Source: Roseiflexaceae bacterium (GTDB taxonomy: Bacteria > Chloroflexota > Chloroflexia > Chloroflexales > Roseiflexaceae). Taken from it: a DNA stretch of 61,582 nt. Below the pieces are notes generated by a model, which was not told the DNA's origin, made no database searches, and saw only the letters and a program-made list of their open reading frames with translations. The stretch lies in contig CANJHS010000014.1 in NCBI GenBank assembly GCA_947474225.1, forward strand, positions 1-61,582, given 5' to 3'. Positions 45,489-55,115 of this stretch are shown in pieces (the stretch's first letter is position 1; every line of letters starts with the position of its first letter). The position numbers were made by a program, and so were the translations under genes.

Positions 45489-46607
45489 ATGCTCTATCCC
45501 AAAACGGATTTTGTTGGACTCGAATCAGCCATTCACCTCGCAGCAGGTGGCGAGACGCCCATGCTTGTCTCGCATCGCGATGCCATGGATGAATTTATGC
45601 GTGATAAAGCAGCGGGCATGCCTGGTCGCGTTCGCTTCTTTGCCAAAAGACGTGCTTGTGCCCAGCAGGTAGCCCAAATGCTCAACGTAGAAGCCGATGA
45701 TATTGCTTTTGTCGGCAGTAGTTCGGCTGGCATTACCAGTATCGTCAGTTCCTATGCATGGCGTGAAGGTGACGAAGTCATCACGGTAGATGATGAATAT
45801 CCCACTGGCCGGTATGTATTCGGATGGTTGCGGCGCATGGGAGTTGTAGCAGTCATGCCTGCCTATGACCCGAATCCAGACATGGAAGCAAACGCAATTA
45901 TTGCTGCCATTACGCCGCGTACACGACTTATTTACATCAGCCATGTAAGCACGCGCACAGGCAGACGCATTCCATTGACTGGTATTGTGGCGGCTGCACA
46001 CGCAGTCGGTGCGCAAGTCATGGTTGATGCAACCCACTCATTGGGAATCGTCCAGGTGGATGCCGCGGATATTGACTTTTTGGTGTGTAGTGGCTACAAG
46101 TGGTTATTGGGGACGCACGTCGGGATCGTATTGTGGAATCGTCGTTTGGTTCCTTCATTCGAACCGATTGTCGGCTGGCGTTCAGCAACCCCGGCGCCGC
46201 TCCCCGCTGACTTTCTTTACCATGAAGATGCAGCGCGCATCGAGGTGGGTAACCCAAACTTCCTGGATTTATATCTCATGCACAACGCGCTTGCATATCA
46301 CCAGCGTGTCGATAGTCTTGTGCTAGAAGACTATGTACTGACACACGGTGGCCGATTACATACGGCACTTGCAGCTACTGGAGCTGCTATGCTCACCCCT
46401 GCAGCCGCGGCGCATCGGGCAGGTAATATATGTGTTGCCAGTAGCAATCCGGCAGCAGTGGTCACTGCGGCTCGCGCAGCTGGAATTGAAATTTGGGGAG
46501 ATGCGGATTTACAGCGATTGCGTTTTTCTATACACGGCTATGTGACTGCCGATGATATAGACAACGCAATCGTCATCTTACCTGCGCTACTCAATATGCA
46601 TGGGTAA
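45489..46607 (+). CDS. Class V aminotransferase / cysteine-desulfurase-like PLP enzyme
   Basis: The 372-residue fold-type I PLP enzyme has a glycine/serine phosphate loop FVGSSSAGITSIV, ISHVSTRTGRRIPL, the cofactor Asp in MVDATHSLGIVQV, and the Schiff-base lysine in LVCSGYKWLLGTHVG. This matches the isopenicillin-N-epimerase or selenocysteine-lyase branch. No catalytic-loop cysteine typical of IscS/SufS is apparent. It is the last gene of the glycosyltransferase-ABC-ROK operon. Confidence 0.88.
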   Translation: MLYPKTDFVGLESAIHLAAGGETPMLVSHRDAMDEFMRDKAAGMPGRVRFFAKRRACAQQVAQMLNVEADDIAFVGSSSAGITSIVSSYAWREGDEVITVDDEYPTGRYVFGWLRRMGVVAVMPAYDPNPDMEANAIIAAITPRTRLIYISHVSTRTGRRIPLTGIVAAAHAVGAQVMVDATHSLGIVQVDAADIDFLVCSGYKWLLGTHVGIVLWNRRLVPSFEPIVGWRSATPAPLPADFLYHEDAARIEVGNPNFLDLYLMHNALAYHQRVDSLVLEDYVLTHGGRLHTALAATGAAMLTPAAAAHRAGNICVASSNPAAVVTAARAAGIEIWGDADLQRLRFSIHGYVTADDIDNAIVILPALLNMHG

Positions 46608-46621
46608 CGCTGCGTAAAGAA

Positions 46622-46654
46622 AACAGACCCGCACAGACGTTGTGCGGGTCTGTT
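46622..46654. terminator. Bidirectional intrinsic terminator
   Basis: AACAGACCCGCACA and TGTGCGGGTCTGTT form a perfect 14-bp stem with loop GACGT between convergent genes. Confidence 0.9.
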
Positions 46655-46680
46655 GGGGCAGAACCGGAAATGGAGTTTTT

Positions 46681-47571
46681 TTACGCGACAGCAATCGGTT
46701 TTGTCCAAAATCGCCGGAAAACACCAGTGGTAAGTGCCGTGCCAATCAATACAATTGCACTCCCGATATATTGTGATGGGGCAATCTGTTCGCCAAGCAG
46801 CAGAATCCCCCAGACAAGCGCAGTTACCGGAACAAGAAACGTCACTGTCAGACTGATGACAGGGCCGACGTCGACCACCAGCCTAAAGAACACGATGTAC
46901 GCAAATCCCGTTGCGAAGATGCCGAGTAGAAGCATTGCTCCGACTGCGGTCTGCGTAATCGCGGTGATGGGGTGAAAAATGAAGAGTAACGGGCTGAGCA
47001 TCAACGCTGCAAAGAGTTGGCTATAGGCTGCCATCCCCAGCGAAGGCGCGCCACGTACTTCTCTACGTGTGTAGTTACTAGCGATTCCATACGAGCAGGC
47101 TGCCATAGCAGCCATTAATACACCATTTATGACAGTGCCACTCAGTTGCGCGTTGTCATACCCAACTACGACACTTACGCCAGCGATGCCGACCATTACC
47201 CCTAGGATTTTGTCCCATGTAGGCTTTTCGTCGCGCAAGAGGATCCCAATAACTAACCCAAACAACGGGCTCGTTGCGTTCAGGATTGCTCCGAGAGAAG
47301 CACTCAAAATAGTTTCTGCATACGCAAAGAGAAAAAACGGTATAGCGCTTTGGAATGCACCAATAATGACATACTTCCATTTGTATGTTTTGAATTGTAG
47401 ATCGAAGCGCTGTATCGCTGCATAACTGAGCAATAACACTGCTGCGATGCCTGAGCGACCGAATGCAACCCACGCAGGACCGATAACTGGGGCCGCAATC
47501 CGCATAAACAGGAATGATCCCCCCCACAACCCAGCTAACAGAAAAAGTCGACCATAATCAGAGCGTTTCAT
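46681..47571 (-). CDS. EamA/DMT family transporter
   Basis: The 296-residue protein has ten hydrophobic helices in two EamA repeats. It opens LFLLAGLWGGSFLFMRIA and repeats the pattern in the second half (VTFLVPVTALVWGILLLGEQI). These are hallmarks of the drug/metabolite transporter superfamily. The substrate cannot be predicted. A different multi-helix protein follows 89 bases upstream on the same strand. Confidence 0.93.
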   Translation of the reverse strand: MKRSDYGRLFLLAGLWGGSFLFMRIAAPVIGPAWVAFGRSGIAAVLLLSYAAIQRFDLQFKTYKWKYVIIGAFQSAIPFFLFAYAETILSASLGAILNATSPLFGLVIGILLRDEKPTWDKILGVMVGIAGVSVVVGYDNAQLSGTVINGVLMAAMAACSYGIASNYTRREVRGAPSLGMAAYSQLFAALMLSPLLFIFHPITAITQTAVGAMLLLGIFATGFAYIVFFRLVVDVGPVISLTVTFLVPVTALVWGILLLGEQIAPSQYIGSAIVLIGTALTTGVFRRFWTKPIAVA

Positions 47572-47660
47572 CGTGTTCCTTTGTAGAGTCGCATATACCT
47601 CAGAGAGTAGGCTAGGTGTGGATATATTTGATTTGAATTATTGCCCATACCTTTAGAATC

Positions 47661-48590
47661 CTACTCCATTTCTCTGCGTGTTCGCCTGAGACTCCAGAGC
47701 ATCATAAGTGTGATTGCCGAAATACAAATCACAATCAACGTGGTTGTTACTTGAACAGGTTTGTCTGCATACGGGATGCTCATTGCAATAGCGGGAATAA
47801 TGGAAAGCGCTGCAAGGAGCATTGCGATACGATGTAACGATGTGTGGCGATACAACCAGCTTATTACCACAGCACCACTCCATATAAGCACCATCGCACT
47901 AGCTTCAACCCACGATGGAGGGAGCGCTGTACCATACCAGCTCACCAGTGGGAGTAACCAGGCAAGTGCCATGAAATGACCAGCTACATGGGGGACTTGG
48001 GCAGGAATCGTTGCAAAATGTCGCGTTGTGTACAAGCGTGCAGCCAAGGTTACGCTGGAATTGACACCCAACACAAAGAGTAGCGCCCCCGCTGCCGCGA
48101 GATATTGGCCCGGGGCTGTACTGATGAGCCATGCAAAAGCAATGATACCGACATTTGTCATCACCAAAATGCGCAGACGCAATGGGCGTCCGTTGTGCAA
48201 GCAGCGAGCCAGACCAAACCCCAATAGTAACAACGTATTACCAACCACCATACTTGATTTCGGCACGATGCGGGCTATACAAAAAACCAGCACCATTGGG
48301 AGTATTGCATAAATCAACCCAAGGACTGCACAATGCCCAAGTTGTGTAAGTAGCGACCAGCGTATATCTGACTGTCGAAGAATTATGAATCCTGCGACAC
48401 CAACGGAGACGATTCGTCCTGTCACTACAAATGCAGGCGATACCTGCCCGTGGAGTTGCTGAATGCACCAAAATGTTGCGCTCCACAAAATAGCCACACA
48501 GCAAAACCGTAGGAGAACCTCTGTTCTGATAAAGGAAAAGAGTGGGTGTGCAACTGATGCTCCATTGTTCTCGTTGAATAGAGTATGCAC
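47661..48590 (-). CDS. Multi-pass membrane protein, DMT-like in shape
   Basis: The 309-residue protein has about ten hydrophobic helices and ends with a basic tail (LRRTRREME). Its length and topology echo the adjacent EamA transporter, but the EamA sequence hallmarks are weak. It starts with GTG after CGGAG, and a TTGAAC/TATACT promoter lies upstream. Function unknown; a divergent relative of DMT transporters is one possibility. Confidence 0.65.
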   Translation of the reverse strand: MHTLFNENNGASVAHPLFSFIRTEVLLRFCCVAILWSATFWCIQQLHGQVSPAFVVTGRIVSVGVAGFIILRQSDIRWSLLTQLGHCAVLGLIYAILPMVLVFCIARIVPKSSMVVGNTLLLLGFGLARCLHNGRPLRLRILVMTNVGIIAFAWLISTAPGQYLAAAGALLFVLGVNSSVTLAARLYTTRHFATIPAQVPHVAGHFMALAWLLPLVSWYGTALPPSWVEASAMVLIWSGAVVISWLYRHTSLHRIAMLLAALSIIPAIAMSIPYADKPVQVTTTLIVICISAITLMMLWSLRRTRREME

Positions 48591-48623
48591 AATGCTGCTC
48601 CGTAAGTATATGAGGGTAGTTCT

Positions 48624-48651
48624 AGTATACTCTCGACTGGCATTTGTTCAA
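48624..48651 (-). promoter_or_regulatory. Promoter of the 47661-48590 gene
   Basis: TTGAAC (48646-48651), a 16-base spacer and TATACT (48624-48629) read on the minus strand about 35 bases before the GTG start. The rest of the 276-base divergent gap is AT-rich, with a twice-occurring ATTTGTTCAA but no other clear element. Confidence 0.55.
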
Positions 48652-48866
48652 TGCTGTACGGACGATGACAGTCGCCTGAAATTTGTTCAAATAATGTATA
48701 TTAAATGCTGTTTTTTAGCATCAACAATAGATTTATGTCGTTACAATAGGAAAGAAGAATGCTCAAGGAATAAATATACGCAGCTTGGCAGAACGACGAA
48801 AGTACTCATCTTCGACTATACTAATAGTAGAATGAAGAAACAATATGTTTGGCACGGAGAGTATCG

Positions 48867-49421
48867 ATGCAAGAAGTAAACGAATCACCGCCGATAGGAT
48901 TGTCGTCCGAGGGTTTGAATACTTTTCCGCTGCAACTCGGAAATATTGACACCAACCGGAGTATTGTACACGGTTGTTTGCTGATTGCTGTGGCGCTTTT
49001 CTTGATTATTGAGCCGCATCAACTGATGACATTCTTTGCGACAGAAATTGCATCAAGATACGTATTTATCCTCGCAGGATCGAGTGTTTTGACTTTGGTC
49101 GCATTTGTTGAACGCTGGATCCGGTTAATTTTTATCGGTATTTTACTTATCTCTGTATCTATCGCATCGCAGTTTGTTGTGGTCACCAGTGGTGCTGCGT
49201 TAACCATCGCTTTGGCTGCAAGTTCTTTACTGTACATTCTGCTTGTGAGGGTACGCTTCCATAAACACGTCCACTGGCCAGTCATTTGCACTATTTTCGG
49301 TGCGGCAAGTTCGATGCTTATCTTTGCCATGAAGTTTACAATAATTCCACCGTCATTAGTTTTACCGACCCTACTTGTGGTTATAGCCATTATGTTCATC
49401 GTTGATTTGCGACGTCGGTAA
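48867..49421 (+). CDS. Multi-pass membrane protein, unknown
   Basis: This 184-residue protein has a polar N-terminus of about 40 residues, then five or six hydrophobic segments (VHGCLLIAVALFLII, FILAGSSVLTLVAFV, IFIGILLISVSIAS and others) and a basic end DLRRR. No catalytic motif is seen. ATG 48867 follows GGAGAG. It stands alone between an AT-rich divergent region and a strong terminator. Confidence 0.65.
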   Translation: MQEVNESPPIGLSSEGLNTFPLQLGNIDTNRSIVHGCLLIAVALFLIIEPHQLMTFFATEIASRYVFILAGSSVLTLVAFVERWIRLIFIGILLISVSIASQFVVVTSGAALTIALAASSLLYILLVRVRFHKHVHWPVICTIFGAASSMLIFAMKFTIIPPSLVLPTLLVVIAIMFIVDLRRR

Positions 49422-49428
49422 ATTGTGC

Positions 49429-49466
49429 AACAGCCCCAGTGCCCGAAGGCACTGGGGCTGTTTTTG
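49429..49466 (+). terminator. Strong intrinsic terminator
   Basis: AACAGCCCCAGTGCC and GGCACTGGGGCTGTT form a 15-bp stem with loop CGAA, followed by TTTTTG; AACA on the other side would serve the opposite strand less well. Confidence 0.95.
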
Positions 49467-49517
49467 TTTATCTGAAAGCGATTACCTGTGGAACTGTTCT
49501 ATTGACGTGTATGAGTG

Positions 49518-49916
49518 TTATCGTGTGCCGTATTGGAGATGATCAATTTTAATACAGCGGTTTGAAACTACAACTAACCCTGCGGTACGTGCGCGTTCCT
49601 CTGCCGCTGGGTGGGTGATTTCAAGCTGGAGCCAGACAGCTCCAGCATTCATTGCAATTGCGTCATCTATGATGGGTGGCACATCTTTGGATGCACGGAA
49701 GATATTGACGATGTCTATATGGAAAGGGATATCGGTCAAGCGTGCAAAACATGGTTCACCGAGGATAACCGTTTCGGTGGGATTCACAGGGATAATGCGG
49801 AAACCGTGCTGTTGGAGATAGTTTGCAACTTGATAACTGGCACGATCAGGTTTCGCAGAAAGGCCAACGACAGCGATGGTCTTGGCTGTGTGCAAAAGTG
49901 ACGATATATCGACCAC
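49518..49916 (-). CDS. CoA-binding domain protein (YccU-like)
   Basis: The 132-residue single Rossmann domain has the opening TIAVVGLSAKPDRASYQVANYL, a middle VNPTETVILGEPCF and the final NRCIKIDHL. These are typical of stand-alone CoA-binding proteins related to succinyl-CoA synthetase. The exact role is not established. It closes the threonine-pathway gene run, 9 bases after a HAD-like gene. Confidence 0.9.
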   Translation of the reverse strand: MVDISSLLHTAKTIAVVGLSAKPDRASYQVANYLQQHGFRIIPVNPTETVILGEPCFARLTDIPFHIDIVNIFRASKDVPPIIDDAIAMNAGAVWLQLEITHPAAEERARTAGLVVVSNRCIKIDHLQYGTR

Positions 49917-49925
49917 GGTGCCCTC

Positions 49926-51002
49926 CTACGATCCGATAATATGCGTGACAAGGCGGTGGATGGGCAAGCCCTCACCCGTGCCGCAGGCTGCCTCATCTGG
50001 TTTGTCTGATAGGCCAAACAAAAGTGCTCCGGCTTCCTTCCAGCGCATTGCAGCATCCCAGACTTCGTGTGTAATACAGATTTCTCGATTAAGTATGTCG
50101 AGTGCGTCAAGCCCTTCGGGTGCACATCCGAAGCGTGCGGCTGTTTCGCCGTATTCGAGATAGCGAAATGATTTAAACGGGGTCATATCCCCATTCCGAT
50201 AGAGGGCAGCAAATTCGGTATGGAATGGTGCTAACGACGAGCCGAATGATTGGATGCGCGCACCGGTCAAATCGACAAAGTGACCAAAGTTGAGCATGAT
50301 GCCCTGTTCGAGCATCGCCTGCAACGCGTCGGGCGTCACAATCCCGCCACCTGCCATCACACAGATGAATGCCAAGAAGTCTTGGTTATCACCGGTGAAG
50401 CGATGAAATCGCGCTTGATTGAATCGATGATATGTTTCGCTAAACAGCACGTCGTCGTAGGTCGTCCCTAGTACATCTTTTACTGCCCGTTTGAGCGCGG
50501 TCAATCGCGCAGAATCGATGAGGTGATGATTACGCCCACGTGCACCGATAAGCGTCTTGTCGAGGTCGATGATGATTGCGGTTTGCTGGTCGACAGTGAA
50601 CTGCTCGGCAAATTGGGTTAGTTTCTGCCAGCGATTTGCTATATAAACACCGGCATCATTGGAGAGCGACAGCGATGGGTCTTCGGAGCGCTTTTCATCG
50701 CAAATAAAAGCCGCACCATGCCATCCAGAGCGTTGGGCGATGGTCATATATGTCCCACCATCGCTTTGGCGGGTGTCGCCGAGCATCATGAATTGTCGGA
50801 TGGGTTTATTGGTACGTGTGGCCTGTGCAGCAGTGAGAATGGCGATTGCCACAGCGGCATACGCATCGTCACCTTTGCGTGGTTGGGTGTTGGGCGCTAA
50901 ATCTGATAATCCGGGGAGCCGCGCATCAACTGGTCGAATATTGCGGAATGCAACAAAATCACCCAGCAAATCAGCGACTGCTTGTCTGCCATAGATGTGC
51001 AT
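49926..51002 (-). CDS. HAD-like protein with N-terminal extension
   Basis: The 358-residue protein contains one clear HAD motif I, IIIDLDKTLIG, with Asp146 and Asp148. An upstream LGDTRQSDGGTY and a late LFGLSDKPDEA might supply the acidic motif IV. The 140 residues before motif I are unusual and may form a second domain. A phosphatase is the simplest idea, but no close family is recognised. It sits 10 bases after asd and before the CoA-binding gene in the same orientation. Confidence 0.65.
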   Translation of the reverse strand: MHIYGRQAVADLLGDFVAFRNIRPVDARLPGLSDLAPNTQPRKGDDAYAAVAIAILTAAQATRTNKPIRQFMMLGDTRQSDGGTYMTIAQRSGWHGAAFICDEKRSEDPSLSLSNDAGVYIANRWQKLTQFAEQFTVDQQTAIIIDLDKTLIGARGRNHHLIDSARLTALKRAVKDVLGTTYDDVLFSETYHRFNQARFHRFTGDNQDFLAFICVMAGGGIVTPDALQAMLEQGIMLNFGHFVDLTGARIQSFGSSLAPFHTEFAALYRNGDMTPFKSFRYLEYGETAARFGCAPEGLDALDILNREICITHEVWDAAMRWKEAGALLFGLSDKPDEAACGTGEGLPIHRLVTHIIGS

Positions 51003-51012
51003 GTATTGTCCT

Positions 51013-52071
51013 TTACCGTGAACCGCTATAGCCTGCGGCGACGAGCAGTTCGGCGTTCAAAATTGCACCACCTGCCGCACCCCGTATCGTGTTATGTGAC
51101 AACACCACCATGCGCACATCGTTGATTGGACAACTGCGGATGCGACCGACAGAGACAGTCATCCCGTTCCCTGCGTCGCGATCCCGACGTGGCTGAGGAC
51201 GCTCTGCGTGCGTGTGGACCGCCAGAGGCAGTGTAGGAGCAGTCGGTAACCCGCGAACCAATTCTGGGGCGCGGAAGTTTGCAATCAACGCATGTGCTTC
51301 TTCAATTGATATTTTTTTATTCGTTTTGATGGATAACAATGCGGTATGTCCGTCGATAACTGGTACTCGTGTGACCTGTGCACTCATTTTCATCGTGTGT
51401 AATGCGATAGCAGCAGAACCATAGACACCGAGAATTTTGGTTGGTTCAGTCTCGATTTTGTCTTCTTCGACGCCATTGGCGATATTGGGAATGACATTGT
51501 CGATGATATCCATTGACGAGACGCCAGGATATCCGGCACCACTAATCGCTTGTAGGGTGGCTACCTGGACCGCGTCAATACCACATGCATCGACGAGCGG
51601 TTTGAGTGCCATAGCAATACCAATCACCGAGCAGTTTGGGTTGGTGACCAACGCACCACGCCAGCCGCGGAGGCGGCGTTGGTCGTCAATGAGATTTACG
51701 TGTTCGGGATTGACTTCGGGGATGAGCAGTGGCACATCTGTGGTCATGCGGTACGCCGAGGCATTCGAACACACCGCCGTTTGGGCTGCCCAGAGCGGCT
51801 CGTATTCACGCGCTGCATCAGTTGGGAGTGCGGACAAGGCAATGGCCACATCTGCGACCACATTGCTGGGTTGCACAATGAGATGGGCTACTTCTGGTGG
51901 AGGGTTGCCGTCGAGCACCCAGCGTACAAGTTCACCATACGGTCGGCCAATAGTGCGATCTGAACCGGTGAGGACGGCTATCTCAAACCAGGGATGGTTA
52001 TGGAGCAATTGAATCATGCGTTGTCCGACGGCACCGGTCGCGCCGAGGATGGCAATAGGGATTTTCTTCAT
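51013..52071 (-). CDS. asd: Aspartate-semialdehyde dehydrogenase
   Basis: Asd reduces aspartyl phosphate to aspartate semialdehyde, the branch point to threonine, methionine and lysine. The 352-residue enzyme has the nucleotide loop ILGATGAVGQ at the start and catalytic Cys147 in TNPNCSVIGIA. A late DGHTALLSIKT His region follows. The cysteine context and the SGAGYPGVSSMDI segment are closer to the archaeal/fungal form than to E. coli Asd. Start at 52071 behind TAGG; an upstream GTG-like extension is discounted. Confidence 0.95.
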   Translation of the reverse strand: MKKIPIAILGATGAVGQRMIQLLHNHPWFEIAVLTGSDRTIGRPYGELVRWVLDGNPPPEVAHLIVQPSNVVADVAIALSALPTDAAREYEPLWAAQTAVCSNASAYRMTTDVPLLIPEVNPEHVNLIDDQRRLRGWRGALVTNPNCSVIGIAMALKPLVDACGIDAVQVATLQAISGAGYPGVSSMDIIDNVIPNIANGVEEDKIETEPTKILGVYGSAAIALHTMKMSAQVTRVPVIDGHTALLSIKTNKKISIEEAHALIANFRAPELVRGLPTAPTLPLAVHTHAERPQPRRDRDAGNGMTVSVGRIRSCPINDVRMVVLSHNTIRGAAGGAILNAELLVAAGYSGSR

Positions 52072-52076
52072 AACGC

Positions 52077-52592
52077 CTACTTTCGTGGATACAAGTACAT
52101 CATATGGCATGCATCATAGGTGATGCCGTCAATACAAAACAGCGCAGGTTCGTGTGCGTATGTGGTAAACCCTGCTTTGGTGTAGAGTGCCAATGCTCTC
52201 GCAGAACGCTCCATGACCGAGAGTTTGAGCATCATATAGCCGATCTTCGCACCATACTGTATCACTGCAGAGAGCAACTTGTGGCCGATATGTTGTCCGC
52301 GATACGCTGGCAATACATACATTCCCCACACCATCCCACAATGTTGGAGTTTGGGCGAGCGATCCTGTCGACACCCCACCATACCAATCAGTCCACCTGC
52401 CACGACAGCGACGACGATCGTGTTGGCAGAGCCCCCTGCATTGGTACGACAAACGTCAGTCCAATCCGAGTCGCTGAGCTCCGCGAGTTGGTCATGGTGG
52501 ATTCCAAACGACGTATCATCACTGACAAGGCTGTGTTGACGGATGAGCTTCAGTGCTGGCCCGTCTGTTGTCTTGATGCGGCGAATCTCCAT
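52077..52592 (-). CDS. GNAT N-acetyltransferase inside the lysC-asd operon
   Basis: The 171-residue single-domain acetyltransferase has motif A VLPAYRGQHIGHKLL and a late ALYTKAGFTTYAHE segment. It sits between lysC (1-base gap) and asd (5-base gap), which implies tight co-expression with aspartate-pathway enzymes. It could acetylate an amino acid or a pathway intermediate, but nothing in the sequence shows this. Confidence 0.9.
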   Translation of the reverse strand: MEIRRIKTTDGPALKLIRQHSLVSDDTSFGIHHDQLAELSDSDWTDVCRTNAGGSANTIVVAVVAGGLIGMVGCRQDRSPKLQHCGMVWGMYVLPAYRGQHIGHKLLSAVIQYGAKIGYMMLKLSVMERSARALALYTKAGFTTYAHEPALFCIDGITYDACHMMYLYPRK

Positions 52593-52593
52593 T

Positions 52594-53997
52594 TTAGCTC
52601 AATGCCAACTCATGAAGAGCCTTGACTGCCACATCACCATCCTTCGCTGCAACAACCATGCTGATTGAGCATTCAGACGACCCTTGTGCGATGACCAGAA
52701 TGTTGACTCCGGCCTGTGCCAGCGCACCAAAGACACGGGCTGCGACCCCAGGGCGCTCATGGATACCCACACCCACCGCAGTGACGATGACGACATCAGC
52801 GCGAGATTTAATGCGGTCAATGTCGCCGCGTTCGATTTCGTGGCGCAGCGAATCCTCGAGGGCTGTAATTGCGGTATTGCTCGAACTATGCGGGATGACA
52901 AAGCAGATACTCTGTTCTGAAGAAGCCTGTGAAATCATCAAGACATTCGCACCCGCTTGTGCTACTGCCCCGAAGGTGCGTGCAGCGACTCCTTGCACAC
53001 CAATCATGCCCCGTCCCTCTACCGTCATCAGATTCATGTGACGAATTACCGTGACGGCGCGGATGGCATGAGCAGTTGCTTCTGCGACACTCGTTACCAA
53101 CGTGCCCGTGTGCGTCGGATTAAAAGTATTGCGTATACGGATGGGGATGCCGCGTTCGATACACGGACGGATGGTCTTGGGATGCAGTACCTTTGCGCCG
53201 AAGTATGCAAGCTCACTCATCTCGGCATACGACAGCCGATCAAGCACCTGCGCAGTCGCGACAAGTCGCGGATCTGTGGTCATCACACCATCGACATCGG
53301 TATAGATGTCGACCATGGCTGCGTCGAGGGCCTCTCCAAAAATTGCACCACTATAGTCACTCCCGCCCCGGCCCAAGGTGGTCATCGCGCCTTTGTCTGT
53401 TGCACCGATGAAGCCAGTAACGACTGGCACTACCCCGCGCGCAAATAGCGGCAGGATTTTGGTACGGATGTTGTCGCGTGTCTGTGGATACAACGGTACC
53501 CCATTGCCAAATTCCGCACTGGTAAGGACAACCTCCGCTGCGCTCAGCGCAACGGATTCTACGCCATGGGCACGCAATGCTGCTGAGACGAGATGGACAC
53601 TCATGCGTTCGCCAATACTGGCGATTGCATCGAGGGCGCGTGGCGACGCTTCACCGAGGACCCGAACGGATTGGGCAAGGAGTTCAAATTCATCAATAAG
53701 CTTCATAACCGCTGCTTGGACGTCCGGTAAATCGACTGCTGAGCTCGCGAGTTCGTTCAGCGTTGTGGTGTGTCGTGTACGCAGTCCATCGGCAGCCTCT
53801 TTGGCTTTGGCCAAATCTCCTGCTGCAGCAGCGTGTGCACTGTTGATTAACACGTCGGTGACGCCACTCATGGCCGACACAATTACGACGATGTTGTCCC
53901 ACTCGGTCTTTTGTTGCGAGACAATGTCGCTGAGTTGATGGATTGCTTTGCTGCTGCCCACAGAAGTCCCGCCAAATTTCATTGCAAGTACTGACAT
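52594..53997 (-). CDS. lysC: Aspartate kinase
   Basis: This enzyme phosphorylates aspartate to open the lysine/threonine/methionine pathway. The 467-residue protein begins AMKFGGTSVGS, with GERMSVHLVSAAL, LGRGGSDYSGAI and YTDVDGVMTTDPR. Two ACT domains at the end (about 315-465; for example MIGVQGVAARTFGAVAQAGANVLMI) allow feedback inhibition. No homoserine dehydrogenase domain is fused. It follows thrC by 9 bases. Confidence 0.97.
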   Translation of the reverse strand: MSVLAMKFGGTSVGSSKAIHQLSDIVSQQKTEWDNIVVIVSAMSGVTDVLINSAHAAAAGDLAKAKEAADGLRTRHTTTLNELASSAVDLPDVQAAVMKLIDEFELLAQSVRVLGEASPRALDAIASIGERMSVHLVSAALRAHGVESVALSAAEVVLTSAEFGNGVPLYPQTRDNIRTKILPLFARGVVPVVTGFIGATDKGAMTTLGRGGSDYSGAIFGEALDAAMVDIYTDVDGVMTTDPRLVATAQVLDRLSYAEMSELAYFGAKVLHPKTIRPCIERGIPIRIRNTFNPTHTGTLVTSVAEATAHAIRAVTVIRHMNLMTVEGRGMIGVQGVAARTFGAVAQAGANVLMISQASSEQSICFVIPHSSSNTAITALEDSLRHEIERGDIDRIKSRADVVIVTAVGVGIHERPGVAARVFGALAQAGVNILVIAQGSSECSISMVVAAKDGDVAVKALHELALS

Positions 53998-54006
53998 GTG
54001 CGTCCT

Positions 54007-55047
54007 CTATAGTCCAAGCCAGGCGATAATCGTGCCCAAATCTGCGGGTATTGCTTGTGGGGCAGCGAACTGGTCAACAGCGGTATTGGGGTCTTTGAGT
54101 CCATGACCAGTTAATACTGCGACATAGGTACCTGTCCGATCAACCGTGTTTTCTTCGACCATTTTGCGCAGTCCGGCAACTCCTGCAGCTGACGCAGGTT
54201 CGATAAAGACCCCTTCGAGCCGTGCAATCTCACGCCAGGCCGCAAGAATTTCCGTATCGGTGACAGATCCGATGATACCTTCAGATTCGTCGCGGGCTGC
54301 CACTGCTTGTTGCCAACTCGCAGGATTGCCGATGCGAATCGCAGTTGCAATGGTTTCAGGATAGGCAATAGGTTTCCCCTGTACAATTGCGGCTGATCCT
54401 TCTGCCTCAAACCCTAACATGCGCGGCAATTCTTTGATTTTGCCCGCATCCCGGTAGCGTTTGAATCCCGCCCAATAGGCGGTGATATTGCCTGCGTTGC
54501 CGACAGGCAAGCACAAGCCATCGGGAGCACGCCCCAGCACATCACAGATTTCGTAGGCAGCAGTAGCCTGCCCATCGATTCGATACGGATTCACCGAATT
54601 CACTAAGGTTAATGGATGTTTATCAGAAATCTCGCGGACGATACGCAGTGCATCGTCGAAGTTGCCATCGATGACCAAGAGCCGAGCTCCATACATCAAA
54701 GCCTGTGCTAATTTGCCCAATGCTATTTTGCCGGACGGGACAACCACTACTGCATCGATTCCTGCTCGGGCAGCATACGCAGCAGCGGCAGCCGACGTGT
54801 TACCCGTCGAAGCACAGATGACCGTTTTGGAGCCGGCTTCTACTGCTTTGGCCACTGCCATGACCATGCCACGATCTTTAAACGATCCGGTAGGGTTCAT
54901 ACTTTCAAGTTTCAAATAGAGTTTTGCTACGCCAATAGATTTGGCTAATGCTGGCGCAGGTAACAAAGGCGTGTGCCCTTCGCTGAGTGACAGCAGAGGA
55001 GTTTTGTCTGTGATTGGTAAGTATTCTCGGTAATCAGCTAATAACAT
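54007..55047 (-). CDS. thrC: Threonine synthase
   Basis: ThrC converts O-phosphohomoserine to threonine with PLP. The 346-residue short-form enzyme has the cofactor lysine 57 in [11 protein letters not shown], the glycine loop [15 protein letters not shown], and a [15 protein letters not shown] phosphate-binding loop. Its ATG follows GAGGGGTCACC, only 20 bases from a T-run terminator and behind a threonine-rich leader frame. It heads the thrC-lysC-GNAT-asd operon. Confidence 0.97.
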   Translation of the reverse strand: MLLADYREYLPITDKTPLLSLSEGHTPLLPAPALAKSIGVAKLYLKLESMNPTGSFKDRGMVMAVAKAVEAGSKTVICASTGNTSAAAAAYAARAGIDAVVVVPSGKIALGKLAQALMYGARLLVIDGNFDDALRIVREISDKHPLTLVNSVNPYRIDGQATAAYEICDVLGRAPDGLCLPVGNAGNITAYWAGFKRYRDAGKIKELPRMLGFEAEGSAAIVQGKPIAYPETIATAIRIGNPASWQQAVAARDESEGIIGSVTDTEILAAWREIARLEGVFIEPASAAGVAGLRKMVEENTVDRTGTYVAVLTGHGLKDPNTAVDQFAAPQAIPADLGTIIAWLGL

Positions 55048-55066
55048 GGTGACCCCTCACATAAAA

Positions 55067-55093
55067 ACCCCCCTCCCTGTCTGGGAGGGGGGT
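55067..55093 (-). terminator. Attenuator terminator in front of thrC
   Basis: On the minus strand ACCCCCCTCCC pairs perfectly with GGGAGGGGGGT (11 bp, loop AGACA), immediately followed by TTTTTAT. It lies 31 bases after the leader-peptide stop and 20 bases before the thrC start, so it would control entry into the operon. Confidence 0.88.
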
Positions 55094-55115
55094 AACATCG
55101 TGACACCTATGCAAT

